Numbered from the stretch's first letter, positions 53,034-63,217 are shown. The stretch: DNA of 64,000 bases from Paenibacillus sediminis (GCF_017873765.1 NZ_JAGGKP010000005.1:62001-126000), one strand, 5' to 3'. Program-made: numbers and translations. Notes: a model not told the origin generated them from the sequence alone.

Positions 53034-53062
53034 TGGAAAAGGTGCTCACCAAGTGATACAAT
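53034..53062 (+). promoter_or_regulatory. Candidate promoter of tkt
   Basis: TGGAAA at 53034-53039 and TACAAT at 53057-53062 are 17 bp apart, with TG one base before the -10, giving an extended -10. It lies 73 bp upstream of the transketolase start. Confidence 0.45.
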
Positions 53063-53134
53063 ACAATAAGTCAAAATGACATTTACGCCATTTTAGAGCA
53101 CTTCGAACTATATACAAACTAGGAGGATTAAGCC

Positions 53135-55153
53135 ATGACTGAAAAAAATCATGCAATTGACAATTTGTCAATTACAACGATCCGTACGCTTGCGATCGAT
53201 GCAATTGAGAAAGCAAACTCAGGACATCCTGGTATGCCAATGGGTGCCGCACCTATGGGTTACCAATTGTTCGCTAAAACAATGACACACAATCCGGATA
53301 ACCCAACATGGATTAACCGTGACCGTTTCGTACTGTCTGCTGGACACGGTTCCATGCTTTTGTATAGCTTGCTTCACCTTTCCGGCTACGCTTTGCCATT
53401 AGAAGAATTGAAACGATTCCGTCAATGGGGCAGCTTAACACCGGGTCACCCTGAATTTGGTCACACAGCTGGTGTTGATGCAACAACAGGTCCACTTGGT
53501 CAAGGTATTGCTATGGCTGTAGGTATGGCAATGGCTGAAGCTCATTTGGGCGCTACTTACAACAAAGACAATTTCAAAATTGTTGACCACTACACATACG
53601 CAATTTGCGGCGACGGCGACTTGATGGAAGGCGTTTCCCACGAAGCAGCTTCCCTTGCAGCACATTTGAAACTAGGTAAATTGGTTGTTCTTTACGATTC
53701 CAATGATATTTCTTTGGATGGTAAACTAAACCTTAGCTTCTCTGAAAGTGTTCAAAAACGCTTTGAAGGTTATGGCTGGCAAGTTCTTCGCGTTGAAGAC
53801 GGTAACGACCTTGCTGCAATTGAAAAAGCAATTGAAGAAGGTAAAAAAGATACAACTCGTCCAACTCTGATTGAAGTGAAAACAGTCATCGGATACGGCA
53901 GTCCTAACAAACAAGGTAAAGGCGGTCATGGCGGTACACACGGATCACCACTTGGTAAAGAAGAAGCGAAATTGACTAAAGAATTCTACGGTTGGAAGTA
54001 CGAAGAAGACTTCTATGTTCCAGCTGAAGTTCGTGAACATTTCGCTGCTGTTAAAGCTCGCGGTATTGCTGCAAACAAAGCATGGGATGAACAATTTGCG
54101 AAATACAAAGCTGCTTATCCTGAGCTTGCTAAACAATTTGAACTTGCGCTTGCTGGCGATCTTCCTGAAGGTTGGGACAAAGAATTGCCTAAATACAGCG
54201 TAGAAGACAAAGCTGTTTCTACTCGCGTTGCTTCTGGTAAAGCACTTAACGGACTTGTAAACGGAGTTCCTCAATTGATCGGTGGTTCTGCTGACCTTGA
54301 AAGCTCAACAATGACTCACCTTAACGGTCAAGAAAGCTTCACGCCAGCTGACTACAGCGGCCGCAACGTATACTTCGGTGTTCGTGAATTCGGTATGGCA
54401 GCAGCAGTTAACGGTATGATGCTTCATGGCGGCGTAAAAGCATTTGGCGGTACGTTCTTCGTATTTACAGATTACTTGCGTCCAGCTGTACGTCTTGCAG
54501 CTATCATGAAAGTACCTTCTGTGTTCGTACTTACACACGACAGTATTGCAGTTGGTGAAGACGGTCCTACACATGAACCAATTGAACAACTGGCTTCCCT
54601 GCGCATTATTCCAGATCTTACTGTTATTCGTCCAGCTGACGCAAACGAAACTTCTGCAGCATGGGCATATGCAGTTGAGAACAAACAAAACCCAGTTGCA
54701 CTTGTACTTACTCGTCAAAACTTGCCAATTCTCGAAGGTACTGCTGAGAAAGCTCGCGAGGGTATCAAACGCGGTGCATACGTTGTATCTGATGCGAAAA
54801 ATGGCAAACCAGTTGCTCAAATCTTGGCAACAGGTTCTGAAGTACAACTTGCTGTTAGAGCACAAGCTGCGCTTGCTGAAGAAGGTATCGAAGTACGTGT
54901 CATCAGCATGCCAAGCTGGGATCTGTTCGACAAACAAGATCAAGCATACAAAGATTCTGTTATCTTGCCAGACGTTAAAGCTCGTCTAGCTGTGGAAATG
55001 GCTCATCCATTCGGTTGGGAACGTTTTGTAGGCGAAAAAGGCGATATTCTTGGCATTAACAAATTTGGTGCATCCGCTCCTGGGGATAAAGTTATGGCTG
55101 AGTATGGATTCACTGTTGAAAATGTAGTAAGCCGCGTTAAAGCTTTGCTGTAA
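53135..55153 (+). CDS. tkt: Transketolase
   Basis: A 672-residue thiamine diphosphate enzyme of the pentose phosphate pathway. The N-terminal [17 protein letters not shown] segment, the TPP motif [20 protein letters not shown] and the [11 protein letters not shown] loop are clear. The central [14 protein letters not shown] and the C-terminal domain are complete. AGGAGG precedes ATG 53135. Codon use is strongly biased towards the pattern of highly expressed genes. Confidence 0.97.
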   Translation: MTEKNHAIDNLSITTIRTLAIDAIEKANSGHPGMPMGAAPMGYQLFAKTMTHNPDNPTWINRDRFVLSAGHGSMLLYSLLHLSGYALPLEELKRFRQWGSLTPGHPEFGHTAGVDATTGPLGQGIAMAVGMAMAEAHLGATYNKDNFKIVDHYTYAICGDGDLMEGVSHEAASLAAHLKLGKLVVLYDSNDISLDGKLNLSFSESVQKRFEGYGWQVLRVEDGNDLAAIEKAIEEGKKDTTRPTLIEVKTVIGYGSPNKQGKGGHGGTHGSPLGKEEAKLTKEFYGWKYEEDFYVPAEVREHFAAVKARGIAANKAWDEQFAKYKAAYPELAKQFELALAGDLPEGWDKELPKYSVEDKAVSTRVASGKALNGLVNGVPQLIGGSADLESSTMTHLNGQESFTPADYSGRNVYFGVREFGMAAAVNGMMLHGGVKAFGGTFFVFTDYLRPAVRLAAIMKVPSVFVLTHDSIAVGEDGPTHEPIEQLASLRIIPDLTVIRPADANETSAAWAYAVENKQNPVALVLTRQNLPILEGTAEKAREGIKRGAYVVSDAKNGKPVAQILATGSEVQLAVRAQAALAEEGIEVRVISMPSWDLFDKQDQAYKDSVILPDVKARLAVEMAHPFGWERFVGEKGDILGINKFGASAPGDKVMAEYGFTVENVVSRVKALL

Positions 55154-55193
55154 TTTAAAGTCATTTACTTGTAGATGGGAGCAGTGAGAGGCA

Positions 55194-55505
55194 ATGGCAC
55201 AGTTTCAAAATGCTACGGTTGTTAAAGAAGCAAATGTTTATTTTAACGGTAATGTGACCAGTCGAACTGTGCTGCTTGAAGATGGCAGTAAAGTGACGCT
55301 CGGTATCATGCTTCCAGGAACCTATGAATTCGGGACAGACACAAAAGAAGTCATGGAGATTCTATCCGGTGATTTGAAAGTGTTGTTGCCTGATGCGAAA
55401 GATTGGACCCACATTCAGGGCCAAGGTACTTTCAGCGTACCCGCGCAGCGTACCTTCAAGCTTGAGGTGCGGTCTGTAACGGATTACTGCTGCTCATATC
55501 AGTAA
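55194..55505 (+). CDS. ppnP: Pyrimidine/purine nucleoside phosphorylase PpnP
   Basis: A 103-residue cupin of the PpnP (formerly DUF1255) family that phosphorolyses several nucleosides. FNGNVTSRTVLLEDGSKVTL, then GIMLPGTYEFGTDTKEVMEI, and the FSVPAQRTFKLEVRSVTDYC end are conserved. It lies 41 bp after tkt with GGGAGCAG-type spacing upstream, so both may be co-transcribed; pentose-phosphate release by PpnP fits with transketolase. Confidence 0.92.
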   Translation: MAQFQNATVVKEANVYFNGNVTSRTVLLEDGSKVTLGIMLPGTYEFGTDTKEVMEILSGDLKVLLPDAKDWTHIQGQGTFSVPAQRTFKLEVRSVTDYCCSYQ

Positions 55506-55512
55506 AATAAAT

Positions 55513-55561
55513 AAAAGAGGGTAAGAGCCGAAACTTATGTTTCGGACTTACCCTCTTTTTA
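55513..55561. terminator. Bidirectional rho-independent terminator
   Basis: AAAAGAGGGTAAG-TCCGAAAC-type arms: AAAGAGGGTAAG pairs with CTTACCCTCTTT and an inner GCCGAAAC/GTTTCGG stem. T5 lies on the right and A on the left. It serves ppnP and the convergent dehydrogenase gene. Confidence 0.85.
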
Positions 55562-55577
55562 ACCGATTACTGTAAAG

Positions 55578-56477
55578 TTATTGAAGCGGTTTACCATTAA
55601 TCGTGTGACCGATCCATTCCTCATAGCATTTCACAACAGCGGATAGATCTTCTTCACCGTAGCCTTTCGTTTGCCCGGCTTGAAACAAGCTTTTGGCGAG
55701 ATTCAGCATCGGTGTAGGAACTCCGATTCCGTCGGTCAATGATGATGCTAATTTCAAATCTTTCAGCATGAGCTGAAGTGAGAATTGATTGCTGAAATCG
55801 TGCTCAATAATTTTGCGGCCTTTTAGGTCGGCGGCTTTACTGCCTGCTGATCCAAGCTGTACGAGTTCGAGGAAAGCATCTGCTGGAATACCGGATTTGG
55901 ACGCTATGGCGAAGCCTTCGGCAAGTGCAAGATTGTTGATCCCAACCATCGTGTTATGAGCAAGTTTAGCAACAGCTCCGCTGCCGTTTGGACCCATGTG
56001 AATCACTTTTTTACCAAGTGTATCGAATACGTCTTGCTGTTTGGCAATTGTTTCAGCATGACCGCCAACCATGAAGACAAGCGTACCATCGATGGCCGCA
56101 GGTTTACTGCCGGTTACTGGCGCATCAAGGAACTGACAACCTTTTGCTTCGATTTGGCCCGCTAGTTTCTTGACGAGTTCAGGCGAAATCGTACTGCAAT
56201 CGATAACCGTCATTCCGGATGCAAGAGCCTTCAAAATTCCTTGCTCGCCTTCATATACTTGAGCGATCGAATCATCGTCGCTGACCATTGTAATAATGAC
56301 TTCAGCACCTTCAGTCGCATCACGTGGTGCCATAGCTACGGAAGCGCCTAGTTCCGCTAACGGCGCAGTTTTGGAAACAGTGCGGTTATAGACAGTGACA
56401 TCGTAACCTTGTTTGAGCAGATTGGATGCCATAGGAGCTCCCATAGTTCCTAATCCGATAAATCCGATTTTTTTCAC
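55578..56477 (-). CDS. Beta-hydroxyacid dehydrogenase (3-hydroxyisobutyrate / tartronate semialdehyde reductase family)
   Basis: A 299-residue NAD(P)-dependent dehydrogenase. The Rossmann motif GFIGLGTMGAPMASNLLKQG is at the N-terminus, the substrate-binding DAPVTGSKPAAIDGTLVFMVG near residue 117, and the catalytic lysine in GAVAKLAHNTMVG near 170. The usual second-site KDLKLA segment follows. The substrate could be 3-hydroxyisobutyrate, tartronate semialdehyde or a related semialdehyde; the sequence does not decide. Confidence 0.9.
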   Translation of the reverse strand: MKKIGFIGLGTMGAPMASNLLKQGYDVTVYNRTVSKTAPLAELGASVAMAPRDATEGAEVIITMVSDDDSIAQVYEGEQGILKALASGMTVIDCSTISPELVKKLAGQIEAKGCQFLDAPVTGSKPAAIDGTLVFMVGGHAETIAKQQDVFDTLGKKVIHMGPNGSGAVAKLAHNTMVGINNLALAEGFAIASKSGIPADAFLELVQLGSAGSKAADLKGRKIIEHDFSNQFSLQLMLKDLKLASSLTDGIGVPTPMLNLAKSLFQAGQTKGYGEEDLSAVVKCYEEWIGHTINGKPLQ

Positions 56478-56554
56478 AAAAAATCACCTTCTATGTCGTA
56501 ATGGAAAACAAGAAACATTTTATCATGTAAACAGTAAGGTGTATATTAGGAAAC

Positions 56555-56583
56555 TTGTCAGGGCAACTAAATTAAAGTATTCT
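56555..56583 (+). promoter_or_regulatory. Candidate promoter of pgi
   Basis: TTGTCA at 56555-56560 and TATTCT at 56578-56583 are 17 bp apart, 60 bp upstream of the pgi start. Five of six and four of six bases match the vegetative consensus. Confidence 0.5.
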
Positions 56584-56642
56584 ATTTCTAGTTGTTTGAG
56601 ACAATATAAAGATAATTAAATCAACAGGGAGGCAACCATACC

Positions 56643-57998
56643 ATGTCTAAAAAAGTAACATTTGACTACAGCAAAGCGCTGTCGTTCGTTAGTCAACATG
56701 AAATTGATTATTTCGCAGAACCAATTAAGCTAGCTCATGAACAACTCCATAACAAAACAGGTGTAGGTTCTGACTATACTGGCTGGATTGATCTGCCAAC
56801 AAATTATGACAAAGAAGAATTTGCGCGCATTAAAAAAGCGGCTGCGAAAATTCAAAGCGACTCCGATGTTCTGATCGTAATCGGTATCGGTGGTTCGTAT
56901 TTAGGTGCACGCGCAGCGATTGAAATGCTATCACATTCTTTCTATAACCTGCTTCCAAAAGACAAACGCAAAACTCCGCAAGTGTTCTTTGCAGGTAACA
57001 ACATCAGCTCTACATATGTGACCCATTTGCTTGAGCTTATCGATGGCAAAGATTTCTCCGTCAATGTTATCTCTAAATCAGGTACAACGACTGAGCCTGC
57101 TGTTGCTTTCCGTATTTTCAAAGCGGAACTCGAAAAGAAATATGGTAAAGAAGAAGCTCGCAAACGCATCTATGCAACAACTGACAAAGCAAGAGGCGCG
57201 CTGAAAACAATGGCTAACGCAGAAGGCTATGAGACCTTCGTCATCCCTGATGATGTAGGCGGACGTTACTCTGTGCTCACTGCTGTAGGTCTATTGCCGA
57301 TCGCAGTAGCTGGCATTAACATTGATGAAATGATGCAAGGCGCAGCGGATGCAGCGAAAGAATACAGCAATCCGAACGTAGCTGAGAACCAAAGCTATCA
57401 ATATGCAGCAGTTCGCAATGCCCTTTATCGCAAAGGTAAAGCAACTGAAATTCTCGTGAACTACGAGCCTTCACTGCATTTCGTATCTGAATGGTGGAAA
57501 CAACTTTACGGCGAAAGCGAAGGTAAAGACCATAAAGGGATCTACCCAGCTTCTGTTGACTTCTCAACAGATCTTCACTCCATGGGTCAATTCATCCAAG
57601 AAGGTACACGTAATTTGTTTGAAACGGTTATCCAAGTTGAAGAGGTACCTGAACACATTACAATTGAAAAAGATCCTGAAGATCTAGACGGCCTAAACTT
57701 CTTGGCTGGCAAAACGATGGATTTTGTTAACAAAAAAGCATTCCAAGGAACCATGCTTGCACATACAGATGGTCAAGTTCCGAACTTGATCGTAACAATC
57801 CCTGATATGTCAGCTTATTCTTTCGGATATCTTGTTTATTTCTTTGAAAAAGCGTGCGGAATCAGCGGCTACTTGCTTGGCGTTAACCCATTTGACCAAC
57901 CTGGCGTGGAAGCATATAAGAAAAATATGTTTGCACTCCTTGGCAAACCAGGTTATGAAAAAGAAAAAGCAGAGCTTGAAAAAAGACTTTCCGAATAA
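56643..57998 (+). CDS. pgi: Glucose-6-phosphate isomerase
   Basis: A 451-residue enzyme interconverting glucose-6-phosphate and fructose-6-phosphate in glycolysis. The phosphosugar-binding [18 protein letters not shown] is near residue 80, [16 protein letters not shown] near 144, and the C-terminal [18 protein letters not shown] motif is complete. GGGAGG precedes ATG 56643. It may supply fructose-6-phosphate to transketolase and to the GDP-mannose pathway at the other end of the window. Confidence 0.97.
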   Translation: MSKKVTFDYSKALSFVSQHEIDYFAEPIKLAHEQLHNKTGVGSDYTGWIDLPTNYDKEEFARIKKAAAKIQSDSDVLIVIGIGGSYLGARAAIEMLSHSFYNLLPKDKRKTPQVFFAGNNISSTYVTHLLELIDGKDFSVNVISKSGTTTEPAVAFRIFKAELEKKYGKEEARKRIYATTDKARGALKTMANAEGYETFVIPDDVGGRYSVLTAVGLLPIAVAGINIDEMMQGAADAAKEYSNPNVAENQSYQYAAVRNALYRKGKATEILVNYEPSLHFVSEWWKQLYGESEGKDHKGIYPASVDFSTDLHSMGQFIQEGTRNLFETVIQVEEVPEHITIEKDPEDLDGLNFLAGKTMDFVNKKAFQGTMLAHTDGQVPNLIVTIPDMSAYSFGYLVYFFEKACGISGYLLGVNPFDQPGVEAYKKNMFALLGKPGYEKEKAELEKRLSE

Positions 57999-58024
57999 TA
58001 TAATCTTAGTTTAAATAGATATAA

Positions 58025-58075
58025 ACCAAGAAAGCAGTTCACCCTTCGTATATTCGGGAGAGCTGCTTTCTTGGT
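58025..58075 (+). terminator. Hairpin after pgi
   Basis: ACCAAGAAAGCAG pairs with CTGCTTTCTTGGT over a 20-base inner part. The T run is poor, so it may also be a transcript-stabilising element. Confidence 0.5.
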
Positions 58076-58099
58076 ACATAAGTAAGGACGGTAACAGTT

Positions 58100-58732
58100 A
58101 TGTTGGAACGCTATAAAACAGTTAGACAGCCTGGAATTAAAGAAATTGTCATTCGAAAATCGAGGTTTATCGGTCATATTATGCCTGTCGAAACGGAAGA
58201 AGAAGCGATCGCATTCGTTGAAGAGATTAAGAAAAAGCATCGAACGGCTACCCATAATTGCTCCGCTTACATGGTCGGTTGGCGCGATGAGATTCAGCGG
58301 GCGTCAGATGACGGGGAGCCAAGCGGAACCGCGGGCAAGCCGATTTTGGAAGTTATTAAAAATAACGGGCTGAAAAATGTCGCTATCGTTGTGACAAGGT
58401 ATTTTGGCGGTATTTTGCTTGGTGCAGGTGGACTGCTCCGCGCATATACGGATGGCGCGGTCGCTGCTATCGAAGCTGGGGAGCCGATTACGCGTGTACT
58501 TCATCAACAAATTTTTATAGAAGTGGACTACACTTGGTTAGGCAAACTTGAGAATGAGCTCCGCAATCGTGAAATGCGAATGGGCGAAACGATATTTACG
58601 GATAAAGTGATGCTGACTTGTCTGCCGCTCGTATCTGAGGCAGAAGCATTTAAAGCATGGATCACTGATTTGACACAAGGACAGGCGGCCATATCGGAAG
58701 GGGAACAGCTTTATTATATTGAAGGAGAATAA
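58100..58732 (+). CDS. yvyE: YigZ/IMPACT-family protein (YvyE-like)
   Basis: A 210-residue protein of the YigZ/IMPACT family. The conserved KSRFIGHIMPV and ATHNCSAYMVG segments, then SDDGEPSGTAGKPILEVI and TRYFGGILLGAGGLLRAY, form the N-terminal domain. The C-terminal ferredoxin-like domain is present. Bacterial function is unclear; the eukaryotic relative regulates translation. It shares one base with the TetR-type gene that follows. Confidence 0.9.
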   Translation: MLERYKTVRQPGIKEIVIRKSRFIGHIMPVETEEEAIAFVEEIKKKHRTATHNCSAYMVGWRDEIQRASDDGEPSGTAGKPILEVIKNNGLKNVAIVVTRYFGGILLGAGGLLRAYTDGAVAAIEAGEPITRVLHQQIFIEVDYTWLGKLENELRNREMRMGETIFTDKVMLTCLPLVSEAEAFKAWITDLTQGQAAISEGEQLYYIEGE

Positions 58733-59319
58733 TGAGTATGGCGAGAAGAGCAGTAGAGCAGGAGCTTTCACGTGAACGTATTCTGGAAGCAGCCAGGCAT
58801 TTGTTCATCACAAAAGGTTATCGTGCAATATCGATGCGCAGCATCGGTCAGCATCTCGGGTATAGTCATGGATCTTTATATTATCATTTCAAAGAAAAAG
58901 CGGAACTTTTCTATGCTATCGTGGCCCAAGATTTCAAGCATGTTGCCTGCTTAATGCAGCAGGTGATGATAACTCCGCCCAGTGAAGGATTTACGAAGGT
59001 AGAACAACTTATGTTGGAGTTTATCGCATTTGGGCTCGATCATCCTCATCAATATGAAATGATGTTCATGATTCGGGATGAAGAATTGTTATCATACTGC
59101 AGAGCTGAGCAAGAACGATGTATTAAGCTTTTCTCTACTATGGTCAGGCAATTTATGAATACAGATCGTCTAACGGATTTAGAAATGCAAGCGATACCAC
59201 TTACTTTGTTTTTAGGTATGAACGGCTTTATCTCTTACTATATTCACGATCGTGTAAGCTTTGAAGATGTGAGGGATGCTGCGATCACACATGTTAAAAT
59301 TTTGTGCCAAAATGTATAA
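58732..59319 (+). CDS. TetR-family transcriptional regulator
   Basis: A 195-residue regulator. The helix-turn-helix is in residues 10-58 (ILEAARHLFITKGYRAISMR, then IGQHLGYSHGSLYYHFKEKA), followed by a helical ligand-binding domain. GAAGGAG is upstream of ATG 58732, whose first base is the last base of the yvyE-like stop codon, so both are co-translated. The ligand is unknown. The inverted repeat at 59403-59419 in front of the next operon is a possible target. Confidence 0.88.
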   Translation: MSMARRAVEQELSRERILEAARHLFITKGYRAISMRSIGQHLGYSHGSLYYHFKEKAELFYAIVAQDFKHVACLMQQVMITPPSEGFTKVEQLMLEFIAFGLDHPHQYEMMFMIRDEELLSYCRAEQERCIKLFSTMVRQFMNTDRLTDLEMQAIPLTLFLGMNGFISYYIHDRVSFEDVRDAAITHVKILCQNV

Positions 59320-59402
59320 AAGGCCTTTTATTATCTCTCCGTACTTCATTGCTGTGCATTATTGCGACATTAAATCTTCACATCGTTATAGTGAATGTCT
59401 AA

Positions 59403-59432
59403 TTGACGATTATAGTCAACTTTTGGTAAAGT
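59403..59432 (+). promoter_or_regulatory. Candidate promoter with overlapping inverted repeat
   Basis: TTGACG at 59403-59408 and TAAAGT at 59427-59432 are 18 bp apart. TTGAC-N7-GTCAA at 59403-59419 forms an inverted repeat across the -35 box and spacer, a place where a repressor could act. The gene downstream is the CysA-like ATPase at 59535. Confidence 0.45.
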
Positions 59433-59534
59433 ATTGATAAGCGTTAAATTCCAAGTATTACCGTAGGATTAATAGTTGAAGCCTATATGGCTAAGCGCGC
59501 TGAGGGGATATCGGAGAGAGGAGTGTGCTCATTA

Positions 59535-60599
59535 ATGCATGTGGAGGTACGTAATCTAAATAAGCATTTTGGTCCATTTCATGCGGTGAAAGACGTTAGT
59601 TTTAATATTGCAAAGGGACACCTTATTGGTCTGCTTGGGCCAAGCGGTGGAGGCAAGACTTCTGTTCTGCGGATGTTGGCAGGTCTTGAAGCGCCGGACT
59701 CAGGTGAAATTCGCTTTCACGGGCAATTGGTCAATCAGCTCCCTCCTCAGGAACGAGGAATCGGTTTTGTATTTCAAAATTATGCGTTATTTAAACATAT
59801 GACTGTATATGATAACATTGCTTTTGGACTCAAGGTTAAGAAATCATCCAAAGCTCACATTAGAAAACGTGTTATGGATTTAATTGAATTGACTGGACTC
59901 AGTGGCTTTGAGAACCGCTATCCTCACCAGCTCTCCGGAGGACAACGCCAACGGGTCGCTTTTGCTCGCGCCTTAGCCCCTGAACCGCAGCTGTTGCTGC
60001 TTGATGAGCCTTTTGCTGCGATTGATGCGAAGATTCGTCAGGAACTTCGTTCGTGGCTCAAGGAACTGATTGAGAATGTAGGCGTCACGTCCATTTTTGT
60101 AACACATGATCAGGATGAAGCGATTGAGGTAGCAGATGAAATTATGATTATGAATCAGGGACAATTGGAGCAGAAAGGGACGCCTTGGGATATTTACAAA
60201 CATCCGCAGACACCATTCGTTGCGACGTTTATCGGTGAGTCCACTTTAATTCATCAGATTGCTGACCTCCGAGGGTTCGAGGAAGCACGACGCTCGCCGA
60301 ACATACAAGCGCTCATTCGCCCAGAATATATTGAAATTGGGGATGAACATGAATTTAATGTCATTTCCGCTACAGAACAGGGGATTGTCAAGCAATTGCA
60401 TTTCCGCGGCAGCGAATGGCTTGTTGAGGTGGAAGTAGGTCCATATACGCTTAAAACGTACCGCTCGCTGGAGAAGGAGACACTCCGAGTCGGACAGCAC
60501 GTGCGTGTACTTATACATCGTGCGTATTTATTTAATGAAGATAATAGCTGGATGATTGAAAATGGGCTGAAGACCGACCCAATGCCGATTATTATTTAG
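59535..60599 (+). CDS. Sulfate/thiosulfate-type ABC transporter ATPase (CysA-like)
   Basis: A 354-residue importer ATPase. Walker A is LLGPSGGGKTSVLRML near residue 34, the signature LSGGQRQRVAFARAL near 136, and Walker B with the D-loop LLLLDEPFAAIDAKIR. A C-terminal TOBE-type regulatory domain (ALIRPEYIEIG onward) is present, as in CysA and related ATPases. GAGAGGAG lies ten bases before ATG 59535. No cysT, cysW or binding-protein gene is nearby, so it is an orphan subunit that must use permeases encoded elsewhere, or serves another importer. Confidence 0.87.
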   Translation: MHVEVRNLNKHFGPFHAVKDVSFNIAKGHLIGLLGPSGGGKTSVLRMLAGLEAPDSGEIRFHGQLVNQLPPQERGIGFVFQNYALFKHMTVYDNIAFGLKVKKSSKAHIRKRVMDLIELTGLSGFENRYPHQLSGGQRQRVAFARALAPEPQLLLLDEPFAAIDAKIRQELRSWLKELIENVGVTSIFVTHDQDEAIEVADEIMIMNQGQLEQKGTPWDIYKHPQTPFVATFIGESTLIHQIADLRGFEEARRSPNIQALIRPEYIEIGDEHEFNVISATEQGIVKQLHFRGSEWLVEVEVGPYTLKTYRSLEKETLRVGQHVRVLIHRAYLFNEDNSWMIENGLKTDPMPIII

Positions 60600-60610
60600 G
60601 AGACAAGACC

Positions 60611-61378
60611 ATGCATAGAATAACGTTTCTTGGAACAGGGGACGCCATGGGTGTTCCCCGTGTTTATTGTGACTGCTCTGTCTGTAAAGAGTCCAGAGGA
60701 TCTGGACTGAACAGACGCCTTCGATCATCCGTTTGGGTAGAAGGAGAAGGGCAGTCTTTTATTGTGGACTGTGGGCCAGATTGGCGAAGCCAGATGGAGA
60801 TGATAGGGCTTCGCACGATTGAACATTTGCTGATCACGCATGCCCATTTCGATCATATCGGCGGTTTGCCTGAATGGGCAGACGCATGCCGCTGGCTAGG
60901 AAAGAAAGGGCAACTCTATGCACCCCAGGAAGTCATTCAGACGATCAGTGATCAATTTCCTTGGCTCCCGAGAAATATCGATATGCATCCGATTGACAGT
61001 GGTGTTCAGCTTGCAGGCTGGAACATTTCCGCTTGGAAAGTGAACCACGGGAAAAATGGTTACGCTTATGCTTACCGGTTTGCAAAGGAAGGTTATACTT
61101 GGGCGTACTGCTCAGATTCTATTGCACTCACAGAGGAGCAGAAGAATCCGCTGCATGGCTTAGATCTGCTTGTACTTGGCACAAGCTTTTATCATGAGGA
61201 AGCAGAATTCAGCACAAGATCTGTATATGATATGATCGAGGCGTTTGAACTGCTTGGAGAAGTGAAGCCAACGCAAGCAATATTTACGCATATGTCACAC
61301 GATGTTGATTTGAATCGTACATATCCTTTACCTGCGCATGTTCAGCTCGCGAAGACGGGCATGAAGATTTCTTTATAA
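60611..61378 (+). CDS. MBL-fold hydrolase, PhnP-like
   Basis: A 255-residue metallo-beta-lactamase fold enzyme. The zinc motif is THAHFDHIGGLPE near residues 76-88, and CDCSVCKES near residue 17 gives the extra cysteine pair seen in PhnP-type phosphodiesterases. The later AYCSDSIALTEEQ and FTHMSHDVDLN segments complete the active site. It lies 11 bp after the CysA-like gene, so both are one operon. A role in cyclic phosphate hydrolysis is likely but no phn genes are present here. Confidence 0.85.
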   Translation: MHRITFLGTGDAMGVPRVYCDCSVCKESRGSGLNRRLRSSVWVEGEGQSFIVDCGPDWRSQMEMIGLRTIEHLLITHAHFDHIGGLPEWADACRWLGKKGQLYAPQEVIQTISDQFPWLPRNIDMHPIDSGVQLAGWNISAWKVNHGKNGYAYAYRFAKEGYTWAYCSDSIALTEEQKNPLHGLDLLVLGTSFYHEEAEFSTRSVYDMIEAFELLGEVKPTQAIFTHMSHDVDLNRTYPLPAHVQLAKTGMKISL

Positions 61379-61381
61379 AAA

Positions 61382-61423
61382 CTAAAGCATGCTGTATGTT
61401 GATCATACGGCATGCTTTTTGTT
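61382..61423 (+). terminator. Rho-independent terminator after PhnP-like gene
   Basis: AAAGCATGCTGTATG pairs with CATACGGCATGCTTT with one mismatch, and T5 follows. Confidence 0.8.
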
Positions 61424-61473
61424 ATTGAATACGCACTTCACCTATGTGCTCCATATGACTTTTACGGTTACCT

Positions 61474-62277
61474 TTATTCAGCCTTTTGCAAAATAAACTT
61501 ATCAATAACGTGCTTTACACCTTCCTCGTTGTTGGTAAGTGTAACGTAATCCGCAATTTCCTTCAATGAATCGACTGCGTTGCCCATCGCTACGCCGAGT
61601 CCGGCGGCTTCAATCATTTCGTGATCGTTCCAAGAATCGCCGATTGCAATGACCTCAGACAAATGGCAATTGTAATGTTTGGCCAAGAAGGTGAGCGCAT
61701 CGCCCTTCGTTCCTTCGCGGTGCATGATTTCTAAATATTGAGGCTTCGATTTGGTAATATGAACTTCGCTGCCGAGCAAATCACGCAGAATCGGAGCGAT
61801 CTCATCTAGACGTTCAGGCTCGTCAATAATGAGCATTTTGTAAGTCGGCTCTTCAATTAATGCATCGAAGTCCTGATCTATAATGTATGGAATTTTTGAA
61901 GCATTAGCGTAAGCGATAAGCTTCTCATTCTCTTCAAGAGCATGCAGACGATCATTGACATAGAGTTGTACATGGAGGTTATGTTCTTTACAGTATTCAA
62001 GCAGCTTACGAGCTGCATTAATCGGCACGAAGCGTTCATACAGCACTTTCTCGTCAAGCAGATTTTTAATGAGCGCTCCTTGGTACGTAATAATAGGAAC
62101 ATTAAGTCCAGTCTGACGAGCTATCGCTTGAGCTGAAGCGTACATACGTCCAGTAGCGAGCGTGACTACGACTCCTTTGTCCGTTGCTTCCTGTAAAGCA
62201 CGTGAAGTAGCTTCGGTCACTTCCATATGATCGTTGATGAGCGTATCATCAATGTCTATCGCAATGAGTTTATACAT
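61474..62277 (-). CDS. Cof-type HAD-superfamily phosphatase
   Basis: A 267-residue HAD phosphatase of the Cof/YidA type. The catalytic IDIDDTLIND with the nucleophile Asp is at residues 7-16. TLATGRMYASAQ holds motif II, and the C-terminal EVIAIGDSWNDHEMIEAAG holds motif IV. The cap domain lies between. Substrates of such enzymes are usually sugar phosphates or flavin precursors. The gene overlaps the 3' end of the EamA gene by 8 bp. Confidence 0.93.
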   Translation of the reverse strand: MYKLIAIDIDDTLINDHMEVTEATSRALQEATDKGVVVTLATGRMYASAQAIARQTGLNVPIITYQGALIKNLLDEKVLYERFVPINAARKLLEYCKEHNLHVQLYVNDRLHALEENEKLIAYANASKIPYIIDQDFDALIEEPTYKMLIIDEPERLDEIAPILRDLLGSEVHITKSKPQYLEIMHREGTKGDALTFLAKHYNCHLSEVIAIGDSWNDHEMIEAAGLGVAMGNAVDSLKEIADYVTLTNNEEGVKHVIDKFILQKAE

Positions 62278-63217
62278 TAGGCTCTCTCCTCGAATTTATC
62301 TCTATTTTGTTCTCTTGTACAGCGGTATTGTTCGCAGATTTCAATTCGGCAGTGATCATTCCGATCAGAATAAGCAGACATCCGAACAAGGCTAAAGTTC
62401 CAATCTTCTCACCCGCGAAGAATACGCCGGTAAATGCAGCGAAGACAGGCTCCATCGTGAAAATAACGGCAACGCGGGATGGTGTGGTGTACTGTTGACA
62501 GGCCGTTTGAATCCAAAATGCAAAAGCGCTCGTCGGTCCAATCGAGATTAGAAGTGCGATCAAAACGTCAGGTTGAACGAGCAAATCGAGCGTTTGTGAA
62601 AGCGGGCCAACATCTTCTATGAAAAAAGAAAATATTGTACTGAGCACGCCGACTACGGCTAATTGGATGACGGATAGCGCAAGCGCAGGATAGTGCGGCG
62701 CATAAATACCCGTGAATGCAATTTGCAGCGCAAAGGCGACAGCACATAGAAGAATGAGCATATCCCCATAGTTCCATTTCATTATTCCACCTGAGAAGGT
62801 TAGCATATACAGTCCAGCGGCTGCAAGAAGAACACTGAACCAAGTATATCGGGATAATTTATGTCTCAGTAATGTTGCGGCAATCATCGGCACAAGGACG
62901 ACAGATAAGCCTGTAATAAACCCAGCATTCGATGTTGTCGTGTACAATAAACCCATCGTTTGCAGCCCGTAGCCTAGAAATAAAAATATGCCAAGCAATG
63001 CGCCATGAAGCCACATTTTACGCGACATTTGTCTCCACTGATCTCTATAAAATATACTGATAATAAGTGCTAGCAGAAGCGATGCTCCAATAAATCGGAA
63101 TCCGTTAAACGCGAGCGGCGGCAATACTTTCACCGCATTTTGCACGATCAGAAATGTACAGCCCCACATCATGGCGACAAACAGCAGGCTGAGATCTGCG
63201 AGGCGGGATGATTTCAT
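62270..63217 (-). CDS. EamA/DMT-family transporter
   Basis: A 315-residue membrane protein with ten predicted helices in two EamA repeats. It begins with LFVAMMWGCTFLIVQNAVK and has the repeat SLLLALIISIFYRDQ. The second repeat carries PVFAAFTGVFFAGEKIG. It belongs to the drug/metabolite transporter superfamily of metabolite exporters; the substrate is unknown. It lies five bases downstream of the lipoate ligase gene on the minus strand and overlaps the HAD gene. Confidence 0.9.
   Translation of the reverse strand: MKSSRLADLSLLFVAMMWGCTFLIVQNAVKVLPPLAFNGFRFIGASLLLALIISIFYRDQWRQMSRKMWLHGALLGIFLFLGYGLQTMGLLYTTTSNAGFITGLSVVLVPMIAATLLRHKLSRYTWFSVLLAAAGLYMLTFSGGIMKWNYGDMLILLCAVAFALQIAFTGIYAPHYPALALSVIQLAVVGVLSTIFSFFIEDVGPLSQTLDLLVQPDVLIALLISIGPTSAFAFWIQTACQQYTTPSRVAVIFTMEPVFAAFTGVFFAGEKIGTLALFGCLLILIGMITAELKSANNTAVQENKIEINSRREPNV

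Noticed and set aside
54305-54943. 212-codon open frame antisense to tkt
   Set aside because: It is a codon-bias shadow of a highly expressed gene, with no ribosome binding site, and its Cys/Trp/Phe-rich translation is unlike a real protein.
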